A stretch of DNA of 64,000 bases, taken from assembly GCF_004919095.1 (NCBI RefSeq), contig NZ_STGJ01000007.1, positions 1 through 64,000 of the forward strand, read 5' to 3'. Position 1 is the stretch's first letter. Each line of letters starts with the position of its first letter. Both the position numbers and the translations under genes were made by a program. This DNA comes from Crenobacter intestini. Lineage in GTDB: Bacteria > Pseudomonadota > Gammaproteobacteria > Burkholderiales > Chromobacteriaceae. Positions 48,604-60,073 of this stretch are shown here, piece by piece. The notes beneath the pieces are model-generated. The model was not told the DNA's origin. It saw only the letters and a list, made by a program, of their open reading frames with translations, and searched no databases.

Positions 48604-50433
48604 ATGTGTGGGATCGTGGGGGCGATTGCCCGTCGCAATGTGGTGCCGGTACTGGTCGACGGCCTCAAGCGCCTCGAATACCGCGGTTACGACTCGGCGG
48701 GCGTCGCCGTGCTCGCCGGCGACGAGATCCGCCGCGTGCGCCGCGTCGGCCGCGTCGCCGAGATGGAGAACGCCGCGCACACCGAACAGCTGGACGGCAC
48801 GCTCGGCATCGGCCACACCCGCTGGGCGACGCACGGCGGCGTGACCGAGCCGAACGCGCACCCGCATGTGTCGAACGGGCTGATCGCCGTCGTGCACAAC
48901 GGCATCATCGAGAACCACGAGGCCAAGCGCGCCGAACTGAAGGCTGCTGGCTACGTGTTCACCTCGCAGACCGACACCGAAGTGATCGCGCACCTGGTCG
49001 AACACCACTACCGCGCGGGCCACGACCTGTACGCGGCGGTGAAGAAGGCGGTGCGCGAGCTGACCGGCGCCTACGCGATCGGCGTGATTGCGCGCGACCG
49101 CCCCGACGAGCTGGTGTGCGCGCGCATGGGCTGCCCGCTGCTGGTCGGCCTGGGCGACGGCGAGAACTTCATCGCCTCCGACGTCTCGGCGGTGATCGCG
49201 GCGACCCGCCGTGTGGTGTTTCTGGAAGAGGGCGACGTTGGCCTGCTCACCCGTGACGACGTGACCATCACCGATCAGGGCGGCGTCGTGGTCGAGCGTC
49301 CGGTGCATGTATCCGACGTGTCGCTGGCGTCGCTCGAACTCGGGCCCTACAGCCACTTCATGCAGAAGGAAATCCACGAGCAGCCCAAGGCGATCGCCGA
49401 CACGCTGGAGGCGCTGGTCGACGCCGGCTTCCAGATGCACCTGTTCGGCCACAAGGCCGGCGAGATCCTGCCGCATGTACGCGGGGTGAAGATACTCGCC
49501 TGCGGCACCAGCTACTACGCCGGCCTGACCGCGCGCTACTGGATCGAGGCGATGTCGGGGCTGCCGTGCGACGTCGAGATCGCCAGCGAGTACCGCTACC
49601 GCGCCGCCTGCGCCGACCCCGAGCACCTGGTGGTCACCATCTCGCAGTCCGGCGAGACGCTGGACACCATGGAGGCGCTCAAATACGCGCGCGAACTCGG
49701 GCACCGTTGGGCGCTGTCGATCTGCAACGTGCGCGAGAGCGCGATCCCGCGCGCGTCCGACCTGGTGTTTTTCACCCGTGCCGGCGCCGAGATCGGCGTC
49801 GCCTCGACCAAGGCGTTCACCACCCAGCTGGTCGCGCTGTTTGCGCTCTCCGTACTGCTGGGCAAGCAGCGCGGGCGCATCGGCGCGGCCGATGAGGCGC
49901 GACTGATCGACGAATTGCGCCACCTGCCTGGCTCGATCCAGCACGCGCTGAACCTGGAACCGCAGATCAAGGCGTGGAGCGAGCGCTTCGCCGCCAAGAA
50001 CGACGCACTGTTCCTCGGCCGTGGCCTGCACTACCCGATCGCGCTGGAAGGCGCGCTCAAGCTCAAGGAAATCTCCTACATCCACGCCGAGGCGTACCCG
50101 GCGGGCGAGCTCAAGCACGGCCCGCTGGCGCTGGTCGACGAGAAGATGCCGGTGGTGGTGATCGCGCCGAACGACAGCCTGCTGGAGAAGGTGAAGTCGA
50201 ACATGCAGGAAGTCGCCGCTCGCGGTGGCGAGCTGTTCGTGTTCGCCGACCTCGACAGCCACTTCGAGGAAAGCGACGGCGTGCACGTGATCCGCACGCC
50301 GCGCCACGTAGGCGTGCTCTCGCCCATCGTCCACGCAATCCCGGTGCAGCTGTTGGCCTATCATGTCGCGCTCGCGCGCGGCACCGACGTCGACAAGCCG
50401 CGCAACCTCGCCAAGAGCGTGACCGTCGAGTAA
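48604..50433 (+). CDS. glmS: Glutamine-fructose-6-phosphate aminotransferase (isomerizing)
   Basis: 609 aa. The glutaminase half begins [20 protein letters not shown] with the catalytic N-terminal cysteine, and the isomerase half has two SIS domains ([28 protein letters not shown]) and the C-terminal LAKSVTVE. It makes glucosamine-6-phosphate, the entry to UDP-GlcNAc synthesis. Only 15 bases separate it from the DeoR gene, leaving no room for a glmS ribozyme. An AGGAGAG Shine-Dalgarno is present. Confidence 0.97.
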   Translation: MCGIVGAIARRNVVPVLVDGLKRLEYRGYDSAGVAVLAGDEIRRVRRVGRVAEMENAAHTEQLDGTLGIGHTRWATHGGVTEPNAHPHVSNGLIAVVHNGIIENHEAKRAELKAAGYVFTSQTDTEVIAHLVEHHYRAGHDLYAAVKKAVRELTGAYAIGVIARDRPDELVCARMGCPLLVGLGDGENFIASDVSAVIAATRRVVFLEEGDVGLLTRDDVTITDQGGVVVERPVHVSDVSLASLELGPYSHFMQKEIHEQPKAIADTLEALVDAGFQMHLFGHKAGEILPHVRGVKILACGTSYYAGLTARYWIEAMSGLPCDVEIASEYRYRAACADPEHLVVTISQSGETLDTMEALKYARELGHRWALSICNVRESAIPRASDLVFFTRAGAEIGVASTKAFTTQLVALFALSVLLGKQRGRIGAADEARLIDELRHLPGSIQHALNLEPQIKAWSERFAAKNDALFLGRGLHYPIALEGALKLKEISYIHAEAYPAGELKHGPLALVDEKMPVVVIAPNDSLLEKVKSNMQEVAARGGELFVFADLDSHFEESDGVHVIRTPRHVGVLSPIVHAIPVQLLAYHVALARGTDVDKPRNLAKSVTVE

Positions 50434-50505
50434 GCCGTTGCGGGCCACAGGTATGGCGCCGTGACAACGCGCCGCCGCCTGGGGGCTTCGGCTGGCGGAT
50501 GAGGG

Positions 50506-50533
50506 AAGGGCCTGCCTGTCGGCAGGCCCTTTT
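50506..50533. terminator. Bidirectional terminator between glmS and the aldo/keto reductase
   Basis: AAGGGCCTGCC TGTC GGCAGGCCCTT (50506-50531) with a following TT. It ends glmS; the A-run side can serve the convergent gene. Confidence 0.8.
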
Positions 50534-50536
50534 CGT

Positions 50537-51448
50537 TCAGGGAACCGGCTGGCCTTCGGCCAGTTCGTAGAGCTCGAACCAGGTTTGCCTGTCCAGTGCC
50601 ACCTGCAGCGCCTCACCGAGGGTGTGGATGCGTTCGACGCGGTTGCTGCCGGTGACAGGCAGGATGCCCGCCGGGTGATGCAGCAGCCAGGCGAGGGCGA
50701 CGGCGGAAGGGCTGACGTCGTGAAGGGCGGCGAGTTCCGCCAGCTTGGGCGCAAGGCGCGCGGCGGCTGTGCCCGCCTGCCTTGCCTCGCCGTACAGGCG
50801 GCCGCCGCCCAGCGCAGACCACGCCATGACCGGCATGCGGTGTTGCTGGGCGTGGGCAAGCTGGCCGTTGCAAAGCGGCGCGGTGTGCAGCAGGCTCAGT
50901 TCGATCTGGTTAGTCTGTAGCCGGTGGTGCATGCGGGACTGCAATAGGTCCACGTCCCACGGCATGAAGTTGGAGACGCCCACCCCGCGCACCTTGCCCG
51001 CATCGATCAGCGCGTCCAGACAGCGCCCCAGCGCGTCCGCGTCGCATAGCGGGTTCGGCCGGTGGATCAGCAGCAGGTCGAGTACCGGCACGTCCAGATG
51101 CTTGAGCGAGCGCTCCACGCTGGCCGTCACATGCGCGCTCGAGGTGTCGTAGTATTTGACGCGGGTGGTAGGCCATTGCCCGGACTTGAGCATGATGTCG
51201 GTCTTGGTGACGACCTGAATTTGCTCGCGCAGCGCCGGCCGTGCCCTGATCGCCTCGCCGAACAGCGCCTCGCAGCGATAGTCGCCGTAGATGTCGGCGT
51301 GGTCGAAGGTGGTGATGCCCTGGCTCAGGCAGGCGTCGATCAGCGCGAGGACGCCGTCAGGCGTGTGGTCGGGCGCTTCGTTGAGCCGCCAGCAGCCATA
51401 GACGATGCGGCTAACATTCAGGTCGTTGGCAAGGGTGATGCGTTGCAT
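50537..51448 (-). CDS. Aldo/keto reductase (YdhF-like)
   Basis: A 303-aa TIM-barrel NADPH-dependent oxidoreductase. YGCWRL, the catalytic Asp/Tyr region FDHADIYGDYRCE, the Lys in VVTKTDIML, the His in LLLIHRPNP, and GVSNFMPWDVDLLQ match the YdhF subgroup. The substrate is unknown. It is the last gene of the minus-strand fermentation block but is separated from the formate channel by a terminator, so it is probably expressed separately. Confidence 0.87.
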   Translation of the reverse strand: MQRITLANDLNVSRIVYGCWRLNEAPDHTPDGVLALIDACLSQGITTFDHADIYGDYRCEALFGEAIRARPALREQIQVVTKTDIMLKSGQWPTTRVKYYDTSSAHVTASVERSLKHLDVPVLDLLLIHRPNPLCDADALGRCLDALIDAGKVRGVGVSNFMPWDVDLLQSRMHHRLQTNQIELSLLHTAPLCNGQLAHAQQHRMPVMAWSALGGGRLYGEARQAGTAAARLAPKLAELAALHDVSPSAVALAWLLHHPAGILPVTGSNRVERIHTLGEALQVALDRQTWFELYELAEGQPVP

Positions 51449-51460
51449 GGACTCTCTCTA

Positions 51461-51489
51461 AAAAAAGTGGGGCACCCGTGGGCGCCCCG
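51461..51489 (-). terminator. Terminator of the formate/nitrite channel gene
   Basis: On the minus strand GGGGCGCCC pairs with GGGTGCCCC (51470-51489), followed by ACTTTTTTT (A run 51461-51467). Confidence 0.75.
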
Positions 51490-51514
51490 AATTCGTTTGA
51501 CGGCGCTCGACCGT

Positions 51515-52345
51515 TTACTGGCTCTCTTCACACAGGCGCTGCATGGCGGAGGGGGCCGTCTGCGGCGCGTCGCTCAGGGTGTGGCGCTCGAGCAGCCAGG
51601 CCGGTAGCGCGACGCCCAGCATGCCGCCGACGATATTGCCGAGTGTCGCAGGGACCATGTTATGCACGATGTCGGCGAATGGCAGCGCGTCCGGCGCGTG
51701 CGCCCATACCAGACTGAACAGCGCCATATTGGCGATGCAGTGCTCGAAACCCGAGAAGAAGAACACGAACACCAGCAGCATGATCAGCATGATCTTGGCA
51801 GCCTCGTTTTCCAGCTTCATCGGCAGCCAGACCGCTAGGCAGATGATCCAGTTGCACAGCACGGCCTTCCAGAAAATCTTCATGGCCGGTGCCCCGGTCT
51901 TGACGGCGACGAGCTGGCTCGCCACGTGACTGTCCGGGTAGTCGCCAAGGCCGCCGGCCTGCATCCAGACGAGGGTGAACAGCAGGATGCCCGCCAGGTT
52001 GCCAAGGTAGACGCAGCCCCAGCTCAGCGCCGCTTCCGCCGTGCTCGCGCGTCCGCTGAGGCGCGCCAGCGTCAGGTACATCACGTTGCTGGTGAACAGT
52101 TCGCTCTTGGAGACGATGATGGCGACCAGCGCGGTGCCGAAGAAGGCGGAATAGGCGACGGCGTAGTAGGGCGAGCTGCTTTGCAGCAGCAGTTGCGCGA
52201 GGCGCATGCTCGCCGACAGGACGACGGCGATCAGCGTGCCTGCTAGCATGGCCGACAGGAAGTAGCGGGCGGGGGCTTCGAGCAGGGTGTCACGCTTGGC
52301 GCGGGTCTGCCCGATCAGGTAGTCGAATGAGTAGCTGTTGCTCAT
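51515..52345 (-). CDS. Formate/nitrite transporter (FocA/NirC family)
   Basis: A 276-aa protein with six transmembrane helices. FNT signatures are TSNVMYLTLARLSGR, WGCVYLGNLAGILLF, KAVLCNWIICLAVW and FFSGFEHCIANMALF. It is placed just downstream of pflB-pflA-ackA-pta, so it most likely moves formate made by PflB. It is separated from pta by a terminator and so has its own promoter. The start at MSNSYSFDYL is chosen because the family begins there. Confidence 0.87.
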   Translation of the reverse strand: MSNSYSFDYLIGQTRAKRDTLLEAPARYFLSAMLAGTLIAVVLSASMRLAQLLLQSSSPYYAVAYSAFFGTALVAIIVSKSELFTSNVMYLTLARLSGRASTAEAALSWGCVYLGNLAGILLFTLVWMQAGGLGDYPDSHVASQLVAVKTGAPAMKIFWKAVLCNWIICLAVWLPMKLENEAAKIMLIMLLVFVFFFSGFEHCIANMALFSLVWAHAPDALPFADIVHNMVPATLGNIVGGMLGVALPAWLLERHTLSDAPQTAPSAMQRLCEESQ

Positions 52346-52427
52346 GGCTTTCACAGGGAGGAGGGCTGGCGCGTGCGGGCGTCTGCCGTTGCCCGGTACG
52401 TGGCGGGCACCGCCGGCGCGCTGCATG

Positions 52428-52459
52428 AAAAAGGGCCCGGCACTTGGCTCCGGGCCCTT
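52428..52459 (-). terminator. Terminator of the pfl-ack-pta operon
   Basis: AAGGGCCCGG / CCGGGCCCTT, a 10-bp perfect stem with a 9-nt loop, followed on the minus strand by TTTTT (A run 52428-52432). Confidence 0.8.
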
Positions 52460-52468
52460 GCGGACGGC

Positions 52469-54556
<2,088 letters not shown>

Positions 54557-54611
54557 GTCGGTCTCCGTCTTGCCGCGGCGGCGTCGCCCGGCAAGACCAT
54601 CGGATTCAACG

Positions 54612-55823
54612 TTAGGCGGCCAGCGCGCCCAGGCCGGCAAGGCCGGCCAGGCGGGCGGTATCGAGGGCGATCATGCCTTCTTCGTCGGTTGCTACCACCG
54701 CGACGGCGGGGCCTTGGCCCGCGTCGATGCGGCCGGCCTGGCCGCGCACGCACTGCTGGTTGGCCGAGCTATCCAGCGTGACGCCGAGCGCCTTCAGGTG
54801 TGCGCAGGTCATCTGGCGCAGCAGGGAGGAGTTCTCGCCGATGCCGCCGGTAAAGGCGATCGCGTCGACACGGTCCAGCGACATGGCCAGGCCGCCGATG
54901 TGGCGGGCCAGACGGTGCGCGAACACCTCGAGCGCGATCTTGGCGCCCTCGTGCCCTTCTGCGGCCGCTTCTTCCAGCGTGCGGCAGTCGTTGGAGAGCC
55001 CGGACAGGCCAAGCAGGCCCGACTGCTTGTTGAGCAGGGTGTCGACACCGGCGAGGTCGAGGCCGAGCCGTTCGGCGATGTACGCGATGCTGCCCGGGTC
55101 GATGTCGCCGGAGCGGGTGCCCATCACCAGTCCTTCCAGCGGCGTCATGCCCATGGTGGTGTCGACGCTGACGCCGTTCTTCACCGCGGTGGCCGACGCG
55201 CCGTTGCCCAGGTGTGCGATCACGATGCCGTGCTCGGCCGGCAGGTTCAGCATGCTGGCGGTTTCGGCGGCGACAAAGCGGTGGCTGGTGCCGTGCATGC
55301 CGTAGCGGCGGACGCCGTGTTCGCGGTAGAGCGTCATCGGCAGCGCGTACAGGTAGGCCGCTCGCGGCATGCTCTGGTGGAAGGCGGTGTCGAACACGGC
55401 GACCTGCGGCAGTGCCGGCAGTGCCTGGCGGGCGACGCGGATACCCAGCAGGTTGGCCGGGTTGTGCAGCGGTGCGAGCTGGATGCACGCTTCGATGGCG
55501 GTTTCCACTTCGTCGTCGATCAGCACCGAGCCGTTGAAGCGTTCGCCGCCGTGAACCACGCGGTGGCCGACGGCCGCGACGCGGTCAAGCAGGCCTTGCT
55601 TGCGCACGTGGCCGATCACGCTTTCCAGCGCCGCGTCGTGCGCGCCGCCCTCAAGCGAGCACCTTTCCTTGCCGGCCGCGCTCTTGAAGGTGATGCAGGC
55701 GTCGGCTGTGCCCAGGCACTCGGCGAGGCCGGACAGCAGCGGGGCGCCGCCGGCAACCGGCTGCAGGGCGAATTTGAGCGACGAGCTGCCGCAGTTGATC
55801 ACCAGGATGAGGGAGTCGGTCAT
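54612..55823 (-). CDS. ackA: Acetate kinase
   Basis: A 403-aa acetate kinase: VINCGSSSLKFAL, HRVVHGGERF, the MHGTSHRFVA motif, AHLGNGASATAV and FTGGIGENSSLLR. It turns acetyl phosphate and ADP to acetate and ATP. The gene lies between pflA (26 bp upstream) and pta (55 bp downstream). With pta it gives the ATP-yielding arm of pyruvate fermentation. Confidence 0.96.
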   Translation of the reverse strand: MTDSLILVINCGSSSLKFALQPVAGGAPLLSGLAECLGTADACITFKSAAGKERCSLEGGAHDAALESVIGHVRKQGLLDRVAAVGHRVVHGGERFNGSVLIDDEVETAIEACIQLAPLHNPANLLGIRVARQALPALPQVAVFDTAFHQSMPRAAYLYALPMTLYREHGVRRYGMHGTSHRFVAAETASMLNLPAEHGIVIAHLGNGASATAVKNGVSVDTTMGMTPLEGLVMGTRSGDIDPGSIAYIAERLGLDLAGVDTLLNKQSGLLGLSGLSNDCRTLEEAAAEGHEGAKIALEVFAHRLARHIGGLAMSLDRVDAIAFTGGIGENSSLLRQMTCAHLKALGVTLDSSANQQCVRGQAGRIDAGQGPAVAVVATDEEGMIALDTARLAGLAGLGALAA

Positions 55824-55849
55824 GTCGGATCCAGTCAACAATGGGGTAT

Positions 55850-56608
55850 TCAGTGGACGGTCAGCCCGCGGCTGCGGAACTGCCCGCGGGCGCGTTCGGT
55901 GAGTTCCGGCGGCGGTGCCGGGGTGTCGGCGAGGGTGTAGGGCATGCCAAGCTCGGCCCATTTGTGTTCGCCCAGTTTGTGGAAGGGCAGTACCTCGACA
56001 CGTTCGACGGCGTCGCCGAGCGAGACGGCAAAGTCGGCCAGCCGCTCGATGTCGTCGAAGCCGTCGGTCAGCCCGGGCACCAGCACGTAGCGGATCCATA
56101 GCTTCTTGCCCAGCCGTACCAGGCGGCGGGCGAAGTCGAGCGTAGGCTGCAGGGGCTGTGCGGTGAGTGCCTGGTATTGCGCGGGGTCGCTGTGCTTGAT
56201 GTCGAGCAGCACCAGGTCGACCTCGTCGAACCAGGCGTCGTCGACCTTGTCGTGCAGGAAGCCGTGGGTATCGAGCGCGGTATTCAGGCCCATCGCCTTG
56301 GCGCCGGCAAACAGGCCGTGCACGAAGTTGGGCTGCATCAAGGGTTCGCCGCCGGAGACGGTGACGCCGCCTGCGAAGCGCAGGAAGCCCGCGTAGGGCT
56401 TGAGCTCGGAGAGCGCCTGCTCGACGGTCAGCTCACGGCCGTGGTGCAGCTTCCAGGTGTCCGGATTGTGGCAGTACAGGCAGCGGAACTGGCAGCCGGA
56501 TACGAAATAGACGAAGCGCACGCCGGGGCCGTCGACCGCGGCGCCGGTCTCGACCGAGTGCAGGTAGCCGATGGTGTCGGCAGCGGGGGCTTGGGCGGGC
56601 GTGTTCAT
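55850..56608 (-). CDS. pflA: Pyruvate formate-lyase activating enzyme
   Basis: A 252-aa radical SAM enzyme with the iron-sulfur motif CQFRCLYCHNPD, the GGE motif VTVSGGEPLMQP and DTHGFLHD. It generates the glycyl radical on PflB. The ATG at 56608 has an AGGAG Shine-Dalgarno. It follows pflB with a stem-loop in the 52-bp gap, which may reduce its expression relative to pflB. Confidence 0.95.
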   Translation of the reverse strand: MNTPAQAPAADTIGYLHSVETGAAVDGPGVRFVYFVSGCQFRCLYCHNPDTWKLHHGRELTVEQALSELKPYAGFLRFAGGVTVSGGEPLMQPNFVHGLFAGAKAMGLNTALDTHGFLHDKVDDAWFDEVDLVLLDIKHSDPAQYQALTAQPLQPTLDFARRLVRLGKKLWIRYVLVPGLTDGFDDIERLADFAVSLGDAVERVEVLPFHKLGEHKWAELGMPYTLADTPAPPPELTERARGQFRSRGLTVH

Positions 56609-56626
56609 TCGGGGGCTCCTGAAGCA

Positions 56627-56652
56627 GGCGGTGCCCCGCGAGGGGCGCCGCC
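56627..56652 (-). other. Intercistronic stem-loop between pflB and pflA
   Basis: GGCGgTGCCCC (56627-56637) / GGGGCGcCGCC (56642-56652) with a 4-nt loop and no T run. It could stabilise pflB mRNA or lower readthrough into pflA. Confidence 0.6.
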
Positions 56653-56660
56653 CAGCCACA

Positions 56661-58916
56661 TTACATGCGGCCGTGGAAGGTGCGGTTGATCACGTCAAGC
56701 TGCTGCTCGCGGGTGAGCTTGACGAAGTTCACCGCGTAACCGGACACGCGGATGGTCAACTGCGGGTACAGTTCCGGGTGCTCCATCGCGTCGATCAGTG
56801 TGTCGCGGTTGAACACGTTGACGTTGACGTGGAAGCCGCCGGCCGCCGCGAAGCCGTCCAGACAGTTGGCGAGGTTGCGGATGCGCTCTTCCTGCGAGTG
56901 GCCCAGCGCGTCCGGCGTCGCCGACGAAGTCCAGCTGATGCCGTCCAGCGCCGCGTCGTACGGCAGCTTGGCGACCGAAGCGCCCGAGGCGACGAAGCCC
57001 TTCACATCGCGGCCGTTCATCGGGTTGGCGCCCGGTGCGAACGGTTCGCCCGCGCGGCGGCCGCACGGCGTGTTGCCGGTCTTCTTGCCGTACACCACGT
57101 TGGAGGTGATGGTCAGCACCGACTGGGTCGGCGTCGCGTTACGGTAGAAGTAAGGCTGCGCCTTGATCTTCTCCATGAAGGTTTCGGTCAGCCACACCGC
57201 GATGCTGTCGGCGCGGTCGTCGTTGTTGCCGTAGGCCGGGTAGTCGCCTTCGATCTTGTAGTCGACGGCGAGGCCTTCTTCGTTACGGATCACGTGTACC
57301 TTGGCGTACTTGATCGCGGACAGCGAGTCGGCGGCCACCGACAGGCCGGCGATGCCGCAGGCCATGGTGCGCAGGATGTCGCGGTCGTGCAGCGCCATCT
57401 CGATGCGCTCGTACGAGTACTTGTCGTGCATGTAGTGGATGACGTTCAGCGCGTCGACGTAGGTCTTGGCGACCCAGTCCATCATCGGCAGGAACTTGGC
57501 CATCACTTCTTCGTAGTCGAGCACGTCGCCCTTGATCGGCTCGAAGCCGCGGGCCACCACGGCGCCGCTCTTCTCGTCCACGCCACCGTTGATCGCGTAG
57601 AGCAGGCCCTTGGCTAGGTTGGCGCGCGCGCCGAAGAACTGCATCTGTTTGCCGATCGCCATCGCCGACACGCAGCAGGCGATACCGTAGTCGTCGCCCC
57701 ACTTCGGGCGCATCAGGTCGTCGTTCTCGTACTGGATCGCCGAGGTGTCGATCGACACTTTCGCGCAGAAGTCCTTGAAGCCACGCGGAAGCCCCGTCGA
57801 CCACAGCACGGTCAGGTTCGGTTCCGGCGCCGGGCCCAGGTTGTAGAGGGTGTTCAGGAAGCGGAAGCTCGACTTGGTCACCAGTGTGCGGCCGTCGAGG
57901 CCCATGCCGCCGATCGACTCGGTCACCCAGGTCGGGTCGCCGGAGAACAGCGCGTCGTAGTCCGGGGTGCGCAGGAAGCGCACGATACGCAGCTTGATCA
58001 CCAGGTCGTCGATCATCTCCTGCGCAGCTTCTTCAGTCAGCACGCCGGCCTTGAGGTCGCGTTCGACGTAGATGTCGATAAAGCTCGACACGCGGCCGAA
58101 GCTCATCGCCGCGCCGTTCTGTTCCTTCACGGCAGCCAGGTAGGCGAAGTAGGTCCACTGCACCGCTTCGCGGGCGTTGGTGGCCGGACGCGCGATGTCG
58201 AAGCCGTAGCTCGCCGCCATCGCCTTCAGTTCGCCCAGCGCGCGGTACTGCTCGGAGCACTCTTCGCGCAGGCGGATCACGTCGTCGGTCATCGGGCTCT
58301 TCAGCGCCATCCACTCGCGCTTGCGCTCGGCCATCAGGAAGTCGACGCCGTACAGCGCGACGCGGCGGTAGTCGCCGATGATGCGGCCGCGGCCGTAAGC
58401 GTCAGGCAGGCCAGTGATCACGCCTGACTTGCGCGCGGCGAGGATCTCGGGGGTGTAAGCGTCGAACACGCCCTGGTTGTGGCTCTTGCGGTACTTCTCC
58501 CAGATTTCCTTGACCATCGGGTCGATCTTGAAGCCGAAGGCTTCCAGACCGTTCTCGACCATGCGCAGGCCGCCGTTCGGCATGATGGCGCGCTTGAGCG
58601 GCGCGTCGGTCTGCAGGCCGACGATCACTTCGTTCTGCTCGTCGATGTAGCCCGGCGCGTGCGCGGTGATGCTGGAGCCGCGGTCGGCGGACACGTCGAG
58701 CACGCCACGGGCACGTTCTTCTTTCAGGAGGATGGAGAGCGTGTCCCAGATGCCGCGGGTGCGCGCGGTGGCGTCGGCGAGGAAGCTATCGTCGCCTTGG
58801 TATGGGGTGACGTTGCGCTGGATGAAGTCGCGCACGTCGACACGGCTTTGCCATTCGCCGACGGCAAAGTCGCGCCACGGGTCTGCCGACAGCATGTTCT
58901 GGGTGATCGCTTCCAC
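56661..58916 (-). CDS. pflB: Pyruvate formate-lyase
   Basis: 751 aa. The paired active-site cysteines are in [15 protein letters not shown], and the glycyl-radical loop RVSGYAVNF lies near the C-terminus (NRTFHGRM end). It splits pyruvate with CoA into acetyl-CoA and formate under anaerobiosis. The start is a GTG at 58916 supported by an AAGGAG Shine-Dalgarno; the family starts at this point. It heads the pflB-pflA-ackA-pta operon. Confidence 0.95.
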   Translation of the reverse strand: MEAITQNMLSADPWRDFAVGEWQSRVDVRDFIQRNVTPYQGDDSFLADATARTRGIWDTLSILLKEERARGVLDVSADRGSSITAHAPGYIDEQNEVIVGLQTDAPLKRAIMPNGGLRMVENGLEAFGFKIDPMVKEIWEKYRKSHNQGVFDAYTPEILAARKSGVITGLPDAYGRGRIIGDYRRVALYGVDFLMAERKREWMALKSPMTDDVIRLREECSEQYRALGELKAMAASYGFDIARPATNAREAVQWTYFAYLAAVKEQNGAAMSFGRVSSFIDIYVERDLKAGVLTEEAAQEMIDDLVIKLRIVRFLRTPDYDALFSGDPTWVTESIGGMGLDGRTLVTKSSFRFLNTLYNLGPAPEPNLTVLWSTGLPRGFKDFCAKVSIDTSAIQYENDDLMRPKWGDDYGIACCVSAMAIGKQMQFFGARANLAKGLLYAINGGVDEKSGAVVARGFEPIKGDVLDYEEVMAKFLPMMDWVAKTYVDALNVIHYMHDKYSYERIEMALHDRDILRTMACGIAGLSVAADSLSAIKYAKVHVIRNEEGLAVDYKIEGDYPAYGNNDDRADSIAVWLTETFMEKIKAQPYFYRNATPTQSVLTITSNVVYGKKTGNTPCGRRAGEPFAPGANPMNGRDVKGFVASGASVAKLPYDAALDGISWTSSATPDALGHSQEERIRNLANCLDGFAAAGGFHVNVNVFNRDTLIDAMEHPELYPQLTIRVSGYAVNFVKLTREQQLDVINRTFHGRM

Positions 58917-58993
58917 GTTTGGCTCCTTGGGGATATGTAAATGTCTGCTTGGGTATTCGATCTGGTCGTTATGCAACATATCGAAGCGCTACG

Positions 58994-59022
58994 ATTTTAT
59001 ATAAAGCACTGCCCAAGATCAA
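58994..59022 (-). promoter_or_regulatory. Candidate promoter of pflB
   Basis: On the minus strand: TTGATC (59022-59017), a 17-bp spacer, TAAAAT (58999-58994), about 78 bases before the start codon. TTGATC and an ATCAAA further upstream resemble half-sites of FNR/ANR-type boxes, consistent with anaerobic control, but no complete site is present. Confidence 0.5.
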
Positions 59023-59053
59023 TAAAAAACAAACGCGCGCCGTTTTGGCGAGC
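59022..59053 (-). terminator. Terminator of the aquaglyceroporin gene
   Basis: On the minus strand GCTCGCC AAAAC GGCGCGC (one mismatch) is followed by GTTTGTTTTTT. It lies just upstream of the pflB promoter. Confidence 0.65.
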
Positions 59054-59173
59054 GTAAGTATTTGATAAAAAAGATGAGTTGTGCTGGGTGTGTGGCGTGC
59101 GGGCTTGTTCGCAAATGTTCGTAAGTGCAATAAACCGAACGGAAATGATCCTGGGCGCGCCATTTGGCGGCCA

Positions 59174-59998
59174 TCAGGCCTCTTGCAGCGGCCTGGGCAG
59201 GTGGCGGGCAATCAGCTTGAGGTAGAGCAGGGCGCCCAGTTGTGCGCCGAGCAGGGGGCCGGCGACAGGCACCCACCAGTAGGCACTGTCTCGCCCGCCG
59301 GTGAGGGCGACGTCGCCCCAGCCCGCCAGCGTGAGGAAGACGCGCGGGGCGAGGTCGCGTGCCGGGTTCATGGCGAAGCCGGTCAGCGGCCCGAACGAGG
59401 CGCCGATCACGGCGACCAAGAGGCCAATCAGCAGGGCGCCGGCAAAGCCGCGCGCCGGGCCGTTGCGGTGGTCGGTCAGCGCCAGAATGCCGGTCATCAG
59501 CACGGCGGTGATCACGGTTTCCACCAGCAGCGCCTGCAGGTTGCTCAGTTGCGGGTGGGGGAAGGTCGTGAAGATGGCGGCGCTGCGCAGGCTCTCGGCG
59601 CTACCGCGCACCAGGTGCTGCGTGTACTCCCAGTTGGCGAGCAGCGGTTCGTACAGCGCGAACACCAGTGCTGCCGCGCAGAAGGCGCCGGCCATCTGGG
59701 CAGCGACATAGGGGAGGGCGCGGCGGCGGTCGAAGCCGGCCCAGACGGTCAGCGCCAGCGTGACGGCCGGGTTCAGATGCGCGCCCGACACGCCGGCCAC
59801 GACGTAGACGGCCAGCGCGACGCCGAGGCCCCAGGTCAGCGAGATTTCCCACTGGCCGAAGCTCGCTCCGGACAGTTGCATGCCGGCGACGGCGCCGACA
59901 CCGAACAGGATCAGCAAGGCGGTGCCGACAAACTCGGCGAAGCAGGCGCCGGGCAGGCTGGGAGTGGACAGGCGGGGTTGGGGTTTGACGTCAGGCAT
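59174..59998 (-). CDS. GlpF-type aquaglyceroporin (MIP family)
   Basis: A 274-aa channel with six transmembrane helices and the two pore motifs HLNPAVT and AMNPARD. The aspartate after the second NPA is typical of glycerol facilitators rather than water-only aquaporins. It probably passes glycerol or other small polyols. No glpK is adjacent. It stands downstream of the SSS symporter with a terminator between. Confidence 0.87.
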   Translation of the reverse strand: MPDVKPQPRLSTPSLPGACFAEFVGTALLILFGVGAVAGMQLSGASFGQWEISLTWGLGVALAVYVVAGVSGAHLNPAVTLALTVWAGFDRRRALPYVAAQMAGAFCAAALVFALYEPLLANWEYTQHLVRGSAESLRSAAIFTTFPHPQLSNLQALLVETVITAVLMTGILALTDHRNGPARGFAGALLIGLLVAVIGASFGPLTGFAMNPARDLAPRVFLTLAGWGDVALTGGRDSAYWWVPVAGPLLGAQLGALLYLKLIARHLPRPLQEA

Positions 59999-60011
59999 CG
60001 TGGTTTCCTGT

Positions 60012-60061
60012 GCAAAAAGAAAACCGCCGGCGTGTCCGTGACTTGCACGGGGCCGGCGGTT
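60012..60061 (-). terminator. Terminator of the SSS symporter gene
   Basis: AACCGCCGGC (60022-60031) / GCCGGCGGTT (60052-60061) with an inner CCGTG / CACGG stem. On the minus strand it is followed by TTTTCTTTTT. Confidence 0.75.
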
Positions 60062-60073
60062 GGCAGGTTGGGG

